DNA of 49,418 nt, taken from contig NZ_JADKQA010000006.1 in assembly GCF_015351765.1 (NCBI RefSeq), positions 1 to 49,418 on the forward strand. The letters are read 5' to 3'. The notes beneath the pieces are model-generated. The model worked only from the letters and a program-made list of their open reading frames with translations. It had not been told where the DNA came from and ran no database searches. Source of the DNA: Clostridium vitabionis (GTDB lineage Bacteria > Bacillota > Clostridia > Lachnospirales > Lachnospiraceae). Every line of letters starts with the position of its first letter. Position 1 is the first letter of the stretch. Of this stretch, positions 16,436 through 23,616 are shown in pieces. The position numbers and the translations under genes were made by a program.

Positions 16436-17956
16436 ATGATGAGAAGGATTGCAGCAATAGGGAAGGCGATCGCGATGGCGGTCATTCTGACGGCGGCGTC
16501 GCTGATCCCCGGGACGGCGTTCGCTGCGGAAAATACAGCGGCGGGAGTGACGACGGCCGGGATCGAAGAGAGCTATGGGAATGGGAAGCTTGAGGTGACG
16601 CTTCCGGTCAAACAGAGCTTTATCACGGAGACAGGCGCGGAGGCGATCCCGGAGCAGGCGTGGGACTACGCTGTGGAGCTGTCCAGGGATTCCGGGGACG
16701 CGGGAATATCCCAGCCGTCCTTCCGCATGACGAAGAACGGGGAAATGACGCATCTCGTCTTTTCCTTCCCGCATGCCGGCGTATATGAGGCGGCGCTTAC
16801 CCAGGCCGGGCCTGGCGATCTCGCGGCGGCATGGTCGCAGCAGACGAAGCGGTTCACGCTCCGCTTCTATGTGCGGAATACGGAAAATGGCGGGCTCACC
16901 GCCACGATGACCGGGGAGAAGGACAACGGGCAGAAGACGGAGGCGGTGGAATTCATCGATGCGTACAACCCCGCGGTGTTCACGCTCCCGGTGCGCAAGG
17001 ATGTGAAGAATTCGAGCGGCGGGAACTATTCGACGGATGAACGGTTCTACTTTACCGCGGAGTCGGCGGACGGCCCGCTTCCGGGCAATGTCTCGGGACC
17101 CGTACAGGCTTATCGGAACGGCGCAGGAACTGTGACCTTTGAACCGGTAGTATTAGAAAAAGAAGGAACCTATCATTACAACATCCGGGAGACCGCCGGG
17201 ACAAACGATGAGATGAAGTATGACAGCACTGTCTATACGGTTGCGGTTACCGTGGCCAGGAAGGATGGGAAGCTGGCCGTGGAGAAGTCGAATTACACGG
17301 CGAATAACCCGGTGGTGATCACCAATACGTATCAAAAGAGCAGCGGCGGCCACTCCGGCGGCGGTGGCGGAGGCGGCGGCCGGAGCGACCGGAGCACGAA
17401 GCCGAAGCCGATGACCGCGCCGCCTGCGCTGGATGTTCCGCCGGCATCACCGGTATCGGTTGATCCGCCGGTGACGAAGATCGTGAACGGCGACACGCCG
17501 AAGACGGCGCAGGAATTCCGGTTTGCCCTCAAGGCGGATGACCCGTCGTATCCGATGCCGGAAGGTTCTTCCAATGGAATCAAGTACGGCTCCATCGTGG
17601 GCGCCGGCTCCTTCGAGTTCGGGACAATCACGTACACGGTTCCGGGGACGTACAGCTACACGGCCAGCGAGGTGAATACCGGGAACTGGGCGTACCGCTA
17701 TGACAAGAGCATTTACCACATGACGGTGACCGTGACGGAGAATAATGGCGCGCTGGCGGCCAGTGTGCAGATCACGAAGGACGGGGCACCGCAGGAATCG
17801 ATGACCTTCGTCAATACCTATTCGCGGAACATTGTCCGGCGGATCGTCCGGACAGGAGATTCCAGCCATGTGCTTGCGTACGGCATGATCGCCGCGGCGG
17901 CGCTCCTGCTGCTTATTGTGTACATCCGGAGGAAAAAGAGCGAAAAGGCGGAATAA
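16436..17956 (+). CDS. accessory/basal pilin, FctB-like
   Basis: A 506-residue secreted protein. Signal peptide 1-31 (TAFAAE). Three pilin-type beta domains follow. The second shows LPVRKDV, YNIRETAG and VITNTY, and the third VTKIVNGDTPKTAQE, YTASEVN and FVNTY, matching Lys-Glu-Asn isopeptide patterns. Between them lies a Gly-rich (GGGGGGGG) then Pro-rich linker. The C-terminal sorting signal is VRTGD with a hydrophobic span and RRKKSEKAE; VxTGD-type signals are common in Firmicutes pilins. The ATG at 16436 or 16439 follows GGGGAGG. Its place after the sortase matches FctB, the pilin that anchors the fibre to the wall; that role is inferred. Confidence 0.85.
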   Translation: MMRRIAAIGKAIAMAVILTAASLIPGTAFAAENTAAGVTTAGIEESYGNGKLEVTLPVKQSFITETGAEAIPEQAWDYAVELSRDSGDAGISQPSFRMTKNGEMTHLVFSFPHAGVYEAALTQAGPGDLAAAWSQQTKRFTLRFYVRNTENGGLTATMTGEKDNGQKTEAVEFIDAYNPAVFTLPVRKDVKNSSGGNYSTDERFYFTAESADGPLPGNVSGPVQAYRNGAGTVTFEPVVLEKEGTYHYNIRETAGTNDEMKYDSTVYTVAVTVARKDGKLAVEKSNYTANNPVVITNTYQKSSGGHSGGGGGGGGRSDRSTKPKPMTAPPALDVPPASPVSVDPPVTKIVNGDTPKTAQEFRFALKADDPSYPMPEGSSNGIKYGSIVGAGSFEFGTITYTVPGTYSYTASEVNTGNWAYRYDKSIYHMTVTVTENNGALAASVQITKDGAPQESMTFVNTYSRNIVRRIVRTGDSSHVLAYGMIAAAALLLLIVYIRRKKSEKAE

Positions 17957-18261
17957 GGGGGCTGTTTCTTCCCGGCCTGTGGGCAGACGCCGCAGGCGCT
18001 CGATGCGGAGGGAACTTTGAACCGATATGATTGAAAAATTTCAGGGGTGCGGCTTAGGCTGCATCCCTGAATTTACGCAGAGCACTTAACGAGTGCGAGC
18101 CCGTCAGGCGAAGCACAAGTTTAGTGCGAGCTATGCAAATTTGCTTAGTGAGGACAAGCGAAAGCGCAGTTCGAACTTAGCAAATTTGTTTGGTTTACAA
18201 TTTTGCCCCGCCGGGTAAAATGGAGGAAGAGCCCCTGAGGGGCAGAGGAAAGGAGACAACA
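17957..18261. repeat. intergenic hairpin and dispersed repeat family R1, copy 1
   Basis: A long hairpin at 18036-18074 (AAATTTCAGGG...CCCTGAATTT outer stem) ends the pilus island. It is followed at about 18075-18195 by a repeat starting GCAGAGCACTTAACGAGTGC and ending TTCGAACTTAGCAAATTTG. The same sequence, at about 90% identity by eye, recurs at 46645-46765, with a partial third copy after it. The repeat contains small inverted segments (GCAAATTTGC). No reading frame is supported. The HIT gene's AGGAAAGGAG ribosome site closes the gap. Confidence 0.65.
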
Positions 18262-18678
18262 ATGAAAGATAAGGACTGTATCTTCTGCAAGATCGCAAAT
18301 GGGGAGATTCCCTCCACGACACTCTATGAGGATGAGGACTTCCGCGTGATTCTGGATCTCGGGCCTGGCTCGAAGGGGCATGCCCTGATTCTCCCGAAGG
18401 AGCACTTCCGGGATCTGAATGCGTTGGATCCGGCGGTTGCGGCGAAGGTGCTTCCGCTTGCGGCGAAGATCGGCGCGGCGCAGATGAAGGCGCTCGGGGC
18501 GGCCGGCTACAACGTGGTGCAGAATAATGGCACGGAGGCCGGGCAGACGGTGTTCCACTTCCATGTGCACATCATTCCGCGGTATGCCGGGGCGCCGAAG
18601 ATCGTGACCTGGACGCCGGGAAGCCCGTCTAAGGAGGAGCTTGCGGAGACCGGGAGCCGGATCCGGGAGGCGCTTTGA
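18262..18678 (+). CDS. HIT-family protein (HinT-like nucleotide phosphoramidase)
   Basis: A 138-residue histidine-triad protein. The triad motif HFHVHIIPR is at 99-107 with His99, His101 and His103, and the N-terminal CIFCKIANGEIPS is typical of HinT/protein kinase C inhibitor-type members that hydrolyse AMP-lysine or AMP-amino acid phosphoramidates. AGGAAAGGAG precedes the ATG. It stands alone, convergent with murG, sharing a bidirectional terminator. The last codons lie in the first copy of a 29-bp tandem repeat. Confidence 0.93.
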   Translation: MKDKDCIFCKIANGEIPSTTLYEDEDFRVILDLGPGSKGHALILPKEHFRDLNALDPAVAAKVLPLAAKIGAAQMKALGAAGYNVVQNNGTEAGQTVFHFHVHIIPRYAGAPKIVTWTPGSPSKEELAETGSRIREAL

Positions 18679-18742
18679 GCGGACGCCGGATCCGGGAGGC
18701 GCTTTGAGCGGACGCCGGATCCGGGAAGCGCTTTGAGCGGAC
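18656..18742. repeat. 29-bp tandem repeat, three copies, spanning a stop codon
   Basis: Copies at 18656-18684, 18685-18713 and 18714-18742 are identical except for one base in the third, followed by a partial fourth. Copy 1 contains the last codons and TGA of the HIT gene, so each copy repeats CTTTGA. Confidence 0.9.
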
Positions 18743-18775
18743 GCCGGGAAAAGGCAGAAGAAGGTAAGACAGAGC

Positions 18776-18823
18776 AAAGGGAACGGAATCTCCGCGGAAG
18801 ATGCGGGGATTCCGTTCCCTTTT
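18776..18823. terminator. bidirectional rho-independent terminator
   Basis: Inverted repeat AAAGGGAACGGAATC...GATTCCGTTCCCTTT with an inner CCGC/GCGG stem, flanked by A and T runs. It lies between the convergent HIT and murG genes and can serve both strands. Confidence 0.88.
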
Positions 18824-18834
18824 CCAGCTGTGCC

Positions 18835-19905
18835 TCAGTCTTTCCGCGCGTACTCCTCGACCAGCCCGGTGATCGCATCCACGGCGTTGGCCTGGTGGCT
18901 CTTCGCCATCGCGTCAATGTACTTCTGCCGGTTTTCCCAGGTATCGTTCACGGCGTCGAGGAAGGCCTCGTCGGTCAGGTTCTCCTCCTCGATGACCCTG
19001 GAGTAGCCCTGTGCGGCGAAGGAGTTCGCGTTGAGGATCTGATCCCCGCGGCTCGCGGCGGCGGAGAGCGGGATCAGGATGTTCGGCTTCCGGAGAGCCA
19101 GGATCTCGCAGATCGAATTCGCGCCGGCGCGGGAGATGATGAGGTCCGCCGCGGCGAAGAGGTGCCGGAGGGGCTTATCCACGTACTCGTATTCCGCGTA
19201 GCCGGGGGTGCCGATCAGGGATTCGTCGAGGTTCCCCTTGCCGCAGATATGGATGATCTGATATTTTTCGAGAAGCTTCGGAAGCACCTTCCGGACCTCG
19301 CTGTTCACGGTGACGGAGCCGAGGCTCCCGCCGATCACCAGGATGACGGGCTTATCCTCCGTCATGTGGGCGTAGGCGAGGCCGGTTTTCCGGTCGCCGG
19401 TGAGGAGTTCCTCCCGGATGGGGGAGCCGGTCAGCACCGCCTTCCCTTCCGGGAGGTATTTCATGGTCTCCGGGAAGTTGCAGCAGACCTTGGTCGCCGA
19501 GGGGATGCAGATTTTATTCGCGAGGCCGGGCGTCATGTCCGATTCGTGGATGATGACCGGGATGCCCAGGCGGTGGGCTTCCAGGACCACCGGGACAGCG
19601 ACGAAGCCGCCCTTCGAGAAGACGATGTTCGGCTGATATTTTTTCAGCAGGTGCCTGGCCTCCGCGCAGCCCTTGAGGACGCGGAAGGGGTCAGTGAAGT
19701 TCTTGACGGAGAAGTAGCGGCGCAGCTTCCCGGAGGAAATGCCGTCGTAGGGGATGCCGGCCTGGGTGACCAGCCGCTTTTCCATGCCGTTATAGGAGCC
19801 GATGTAGCGGATGTCGTAGCCATGCGCCCGGAGAGAGGGGATGAGGGCCAGGTTCGGCGTCACGTGGCCTGCCGTGCCGCCGCCGGTGAGAATGATCGTT
19901 TTCAC
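18835..19905 (-). CDS. murG: UDP-GlcNAc:lipid I N-acetylglucosaminyltransferase
   Basis: A 356-residue GT-B glycosyltransferase that converts lipid I to lipid II at the inner face of the membrane. It has the N-terminal glycine loop GGGTAGHVTP, the second glycine-rich motif VIGGSLGS and the UDP-GlcNAc-binding segment near ISRAGANSICEIL, with the ASRGDQ motif. Length is normal. The gene is transcribed alone, away from the division cluster where murG usually lies; Firmicutes of this group often keep murG separate. GGAGG precedes the ATG at 19905, and the promoter must lie in the 220-bp gap to mtnN. Confidence 0.95.
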   Translation of the reverse strand: MKTIILTGGGTAGHVTPNLALIPSLRAHGYDIRYIGSYNGMEKRLVTQAGIPYDGISSGKLRRYFSVKNFTDPFRVLKGCAEARHLLKKYQPNIVFSKGGFVAVPVVLEAHRLGIPVIIHESDMTPGLANKICIPSATKVCCNFPETMKYLPEGKAVLTGSPIREELLTGDRKTGLAYAHMTEDKPVILVIGGSLGSVTVNSEVRKVLPKLLEKYQIIHICGKGNLDESLIGTPGYAEYEYVDKPLRHLFAAADLIISRAGANSICEILALRKPNILIPLSAAASRGDQILNANSFAAQGYSRVIEEENLTDEAFLDAVNDTWENRQKYIDAMAKSHQANAVDAITGLVEEYARKD

Positions 19906-20005
19906 GGGTGAAACCTCCTGAAAGATGGATTTGTCCGGCAGTAGTGCCTGAAAATGAGCAGAGAAAAAGCCTTTCCAGGCTGAGTATAGTGTCGGTTTTC
20001 AGATA

Positions 20006-20034
20006 TTGTCAAGTTCCGCAAAATCCTCTATAAT
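20006..20034 (+). promoter_or_regulatory. sigma-A type promoter of mtnN
   Basis: TTGTCA at 20006-20011 and TATAAT at 20029-20034 are separated by exactly 17 bp, close to the consensus. It drives the nucleosidase operon about 90 bp downstream. Confidence 0.8.
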
Positions 20035-20042
20035 TTCCCTGA

Positions 20043-20112
20043 GGATGCGGCCTTGAAATTCTTGATTCCGGCCGCGGGGATGCGGTTTTGAAATCCTTGA
20101 TTCCGGCCGCAC
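20043..20112 (+). repeat. 35-bp direct repeat in the mtnN 5' leader, each copy a hairpin
   Basis: Copies at 20043-20077 and 20078-20112, each running GGATGCGG...TTGATTCCGGCCGC; copy 1 can fold through GCGGCC/GGCCGC. They lie between the promoter and the ribosome site and would be in the transcript. Confidence 0.75.
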
Positions 20113-20124
20113 GGAGGAGATATT

Positions 20125-20829
20125 ATGCTGGGAATTATCGGTGCGATGGATGAGGAAGTTGAGGGCATCCGTCAGCAGATGACCGGCGCCCTGGTGACCA
20201 GGACGGCCGGGATGGACTTTTATAAAGGAAAGCTTTCGGGCCGGGATGCCGTGGTTGTGCGTTCCGGCATCGGGAAGGTGAACGCGGGCATGTGCACGCA
20301 GATCCTCGCGGACAAGTTCGCGGTGGACGCGGTGGTGAATTCCGGCATCGCCGGCTCGCTCAGCGCGGAGATTGATATCGGGGATATCGTCCTCGCGACG
20401 GACGCGGTGCAGCACGATATGGACGCCACCGGTTTCGGGTATAAGAGGGGGCAGATCCCGAGGGTGAATACCTTTTCCTTCGCCGCGGACCCGGAGCTCC
20501 GGGATCTCGCGGAGGCGTGCTGCCGGCGGGTGAACCCGGATATCCAGGTATTCCGCGGCCGGGTGGTCAGCGGTGACCAGTTTATCTCCGACCGGAGGAC
20601 GAAGGAGATGCTGATCCGGGAGTTCGGCGGCATCTGCTGCGAGATGGAGGGCGCGGCGATCGCCCAGGCGGCCTACCTCAACGGGCTCCCGTACCTGATC
20701 ATCCGCGCGATCTCGGACAAGGCGGACGACAGCGCCGGGATGGACTACGCCACCTTTGAGAAGAAGGCGATCGAGCACTCGGTTCGCCTGATCACCGCCC
20801 TGGCCGGCGAATACGGGACAGGGAGCTGA
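20125..20829 (+). CDS. mtnN: 5'-methylthioadenosine/S-adenosylhomocysteine nucleosidase
   Basis: A 234-residue enzyme cleaving MTA and SAH to adenine and the thioribose, in methionine salvage and detoxification of SAM by-products. Family marks are IGAMDEEV at the N-terminus, NSGIAGSL, the substrate loop CEMEGAAIAQ and the catalytic Asp in RAISDKAD. Length is normal. GGAGGAGAT precedes the ATG. First gene of a likely operon with the small gene 3 bp downstream. Confidence 0.95.
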   Translation: MLGIIGAMDEEVEGIRQQMTGALVTRTAGMDFYKGKLSGRDAVVVRSGIGKVNAGMCTQILADKFAVDAVVNSGIAGSLSAEIDIGDIVLATDAVQHDMDATGFGYKRGQIPRVNTFSFAADPELRDLAEACCRRVNPDIQVFRGRVVSGDQFISDRRTKEMLIREFGGICCEMEGAAIAQAAYLNGLPYLIIRAISDKADDSAGMDYATFEKKAIEHSVRLITALAGEYGTGS

Positions 20830-20831
20830 CG

Positions 20832-21110
20832 ATGTTCAGACTGTGGGGAAAGATCGTGAAGGATCATCATATCCTGGACGATATGACGGTGGAAAATGGC
20901 AATTATGCGCTGTCCGATGAGGAGCTGGTGCGGGATGCGATCGACCGGATGTGCGTCCGGTTTGACCTCTCCCACCCGATCTGGCTCGCGAAGAACCGGA
21001 AGGAATTCGCGGCGCGGCACAGGACGAGGTTCGCGGCGGACAGCTTTATCGATCCGATTTCCTTTGATTATCTGGAGATCCAGATGCTCGAAGACATCAA
21101 TATGCCCTGA
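20832..21110 (+). CDS. conserved small hypothetical protein
   Basis: A 92-residue soluble protein of unknown function, starting 3 bp after mtnN and so probably co-transcribed and coupled. It has an N-terminal LWGKIVKDHHILDD segment, an acidic helix (LSDEELVRDAIDRM), and an aromatic/His segment (FDLSHPIWLAKNRKEF). There is no signal peptide, membrane span or metal motif. The tail FDYLEIQMLEDI is acidic. Context gives no function beyond the link to mtnN. Confidence 0.75.
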   Translation: MFRLWGKIVKDHHILDDMTVENGNYALSDEELVRDAIDRMCVRFDLSHPIWLAKNRKEFAARHRTRFAADSFIDPISFDYLEIQMLEDINMP

Positions 21111-21142
21111 CGGCTGCCGCCGGCAGCCGGGAGGAGGGGATC

Positions 21143-22240
21143 ATGGCACAGGGGACTGAGAATTACGAGAAGCTTCTTGCGGACGCCCAGACGGCGATCG
21201 CCCGGCGGGACGAGCTGGCTGCCCGGGAGAAGGAGCTTGCGGAGGCGGTCGCGGAGAAAGAGAAGAAGATCGCGGCGGAGCGGGAGCTTCTCCGGAAGAC
21301 GGTGGACAGCACGCTGAAAAAGCGGCGCTCGGAGCTGGAATCGAGCTATGACGGCGAGATCGGCAAGGCGGAGAAGCGCCTTAGGGACGCGAGGGGACGC
21401 CGTGAGAAGGCGAAGAACCAGGGCGTCCGGGACCGGATCCACGAGGAGACCGCGGAGCTCCGCGAGGAGAACACGGAACTTCGGGAAAAATTCCGCTCGA
21501 TCCTCAAGGAGGATCATGCCCCGGTCATCTGCCGCGCGAATCTCTACTACGCATTGTATTTTCCGAGGTGCTTTTCCGAATTTCTCACACTTCTGGCCTT
21601 TTTTGCGGTATGCTTTGCGGTGGTGCCGATCGGGATCTATCTCCTGCTCCCGCAGCAGCGGACGCTCTGGCTGATCCTGATCTATCTCGCGGATATCTTC
21701 GTCTTCGGCGGGCTCTATGTCCTCATCGGCAACGCGACGAGAAGTAAGCACGCGGAAGCGCTTAAGGACGCGGTCCGCTGCCGCGGCCTGATCCGTTCCA
21801 ACAGGAAGAAGATCCGGGTGATTATCACGTCGATCCGCCGCGAGGGGGACGACGACGCCTACGATCTCGGGATGTACGACGACGAGATCGCGAAGCTCGA
21901 GCAGGAGCTTGCGGACATCAACGCGAAGAAGCGCGACGCGGTGAGCACATTTGACAGCGTCACGAGCACAATCCTGACCGACGAGATCAGCGCGCCGGGG
22001 AAGAAGCGCATCCAGGAACTGACCGCTGCCTGCGCCGGCTTCCGGAACGAGCTGGAGGACATCGAGCAGAAGCGGAAAGAGAATAAGATACAGATTGCGG
22101 ACCAGTATGAGAGCTATATCGGCAGGGACTTTCTCGACCCGGAGAAGCTCCGGGCGCTCCAGGATATCCTTAGCCAGGGCGCCGCGGCGAATATCTCCGA
22201 GGCGAGGGAGGTCTACCGCTCCCGGCTGGAAAAGCAGTGA
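21143..22240 (+). CDS. coiled-coil membrane protein of unknown function
   Basis: A 365-residue protein. Residues 1-125 are a highly charged coiled coil (repeats of AREKELAEAVAEKEKKI type). Two membrane spans follow at about 148-173 and 178-198 (AFFAVCFAVVPIGIYLLL; LILIYLADIFVFGGLYVL). The rest is a second long coiled coil ending in a basic segment. No enzyme motif is visible. The layout, two coiled coils flanking a hairpin of membrane helices, suggests a scaffold or stress-envelope role but no name is justified. GGAGGGGATC precedes the ATG. It is followed by the DUF5711-like gene. Confidence 0.7.
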   Translation: MAQGTENYEKLLADAQTAIARRDELAAREKELAEAVAEKEKKIAAERELLRKTVDSTLKKRRSELESSYDGEIGKAEKRLRDARGRREKAKNQGVRDRIHEETAELREENTELREKFRSILKEDHAPVICRANLYYALYFPRCFSEFLTLLAFFAVCFAVVPIGIYLLLPQQRTLWLILIYLADIFVFGGLYVLIGNATRSKHAEALKDAVRCRGLIRSNRKKIRVIITSIRREGDDDAYDLGMYDDEIAKLEQELADINAKKRDAVSTFDSVTSTILTDEISAPGKKRIQELTAACAGFRNELEDIEQKRKENKIQIADQYESYIGRDFLDPEKLRALQDILSQGAAANISEAREVYRSRLEKQ

Positions 22241-22285
22241 TTGGCAGGGAGATCGTCTCCCTGCATCATTTTCCTGGAGAGTACA

Positions 22286-23578
22286 ATGAGCGATACGATG
22301 ATTTACGGGCGTGAGGAGACGAAGCAGCGCCTCCGGAGAAATGTGATAACGCCCGGGGAGGACGCCGGGGCGGCAAGTCCGGCGCCCGCGGGGGCGCCGG
22401 GGGTTCCGGAGGGCGGCAAGGACGAGCTCCGGGAGAGGAAGCGCCGGAAGTGGAAAAGGCGCCTTGGCCTTTTTGCCGTGGTGTTTCTGCTCCTCTTGCT
22501 GGGCGTCCTGGCCGTCCGGTACTATCGGAGAAGCCATTTTTACTCCTCCTATACCACGGCCTGGGAGAAGGAAATCCCGTCAACCGAGGGTGGCTATGCC
22601 GGCTACGAGAAGTTCGGGAGCAATGTCCTCAAGTACACCCGCGACGGCGCGTCCTACATCGACGGGCACGGGAAGATCGTCTGGTCCACGAGCTACGAGA
22701 TGAAGAACCCGGTGGTGAGCGTGAACGGCGATTACGCCGCGATCGGCGACCGGCAGGGGACAGGGATCTATATCTTTAACCTGTCCGGGAGCCTGGGGCA
22801 GGCGACGGCGGATCTGCCGATCGTGAATGTCAGCGTGTCGGCCTACGGCGTGGTGGCGGCCCAGGAGGAGGACAGCACCGCCTCCTATATTCTCTTCTAC
22901 AATAAGGACGGCACGGCGCTGGATGTCAAGATCAAGCTGGTGATGTCCCAGAGCGGCTATATCCTGGATTCCTCGCTGTCGCCGGACGGCACGCAGCTGA
23001 TGCTCTCCGACGTCTATGTGAGCGAGGGCACGCTGGGGAATCGGATCAGCTTCTACAATTTTTCCGATTACGGCATGAGCTACCCGGACCGGCTGGTCGC
23101 CGGCTTTGAAGAGTTCGGCACGAGCCTCGCCCCGCGGGTGAAGTTTTTGTCCGACCGGCGGGCGGTCGCGTTCGCGGCCGGCAAGGTGGCATTCTACTCG
23201 CTGGAAAATGTGACCAGCCCCGAGATGCTGCAGATGGTCTCGCTGGATGAGGAGATGAAGGCGGTCGCGTATTCTGAGAATGCTGTCGCGGTGGTCACCG
23301 ACGACAGCTCCGGCGAGGCGCCGTTCCGCCTCCACATCTACAACACGGACGGGAAGGAGACCGCGAATACCGGGGTGGATTATTCCTGGCAGGACATCAG
23401 CATCGACGACGATTTCGTGATCTTCCGGAACGACGATTCCTGCCGGATCTACGGGACAGACGGAAAAGAGCGGTTCGACGGCCGGTTTGATTTCCCGGCC
23501 TCGAAGATCGTCAAGAAGAATTATCATACGCTGCTGGTCAGCGGCGGGGGCACAATCCGGGAAATCCGGCTGAAATAA
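22286..23578 (+). CDS. DUF5711-like membrane-anchored beta-propeller protein
   Basis: A 430-residue protein. A basic Arg/Lys-rich cytoplasmic N-terminus (with a Gly/Ala/Pro linker) precedes one membrane helix (about 57-77). The extracytoplasmic part consists of repeated four-stranded blades recognisable by YTRDGASYIDGHGKIVW, GDYAAIGDRQGTGIYIFN and FRLHIYNTDGKE. This fits the DUF5711 family seen in Lachnospiraceae, whose function is unknown. The ATG at 22286 with GGAGAG is preferred to the earlier in-frame start. Its end is 38 bp before the transketolase start. Confidence 0.72.
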   Translation: MSDTMIYGREETKQRLRRNVITPGEDAGAASPAPAGAPGVPEGGKDELRERKRRKWKRRLGLFAVVFLLLLLGVLAVRYYRRSHFYSSYTTAWEKEIPSTEGGYAGYEKFGSNVLKYTRDGASYIDGHGKIVWSTSYEMKNPVVSVNGDYAAIGDRQGTGIYIFNLSGSLGQATADLPIVNVSVSAYGVVAAQEEDSTASYILFYNKDGTALDVKIKLVMSQSGYILDSSLSPDGTQLMLSDVYVSEGTLGNRISFYNFSDYGMSYPDRLVAGFEEFGTSLAPRVKFLSDRRAVAFAAGKVAFYSLENVTSPEMLQMVSLDEEMKAVAYSENAVAVVTDDSSGEAPFRLHIYNTDGKETANTGVDYSWQDISIDDDFVIFRNDDSCRIYGTDGKERFDGRFDFPASKIVKKNYHTLLVSGGGTIREIRLK

Positions 23579-23616
23579 AACAGAAGATGAAAAAAAAACA
23601 CCCACAGGAGGACAAA

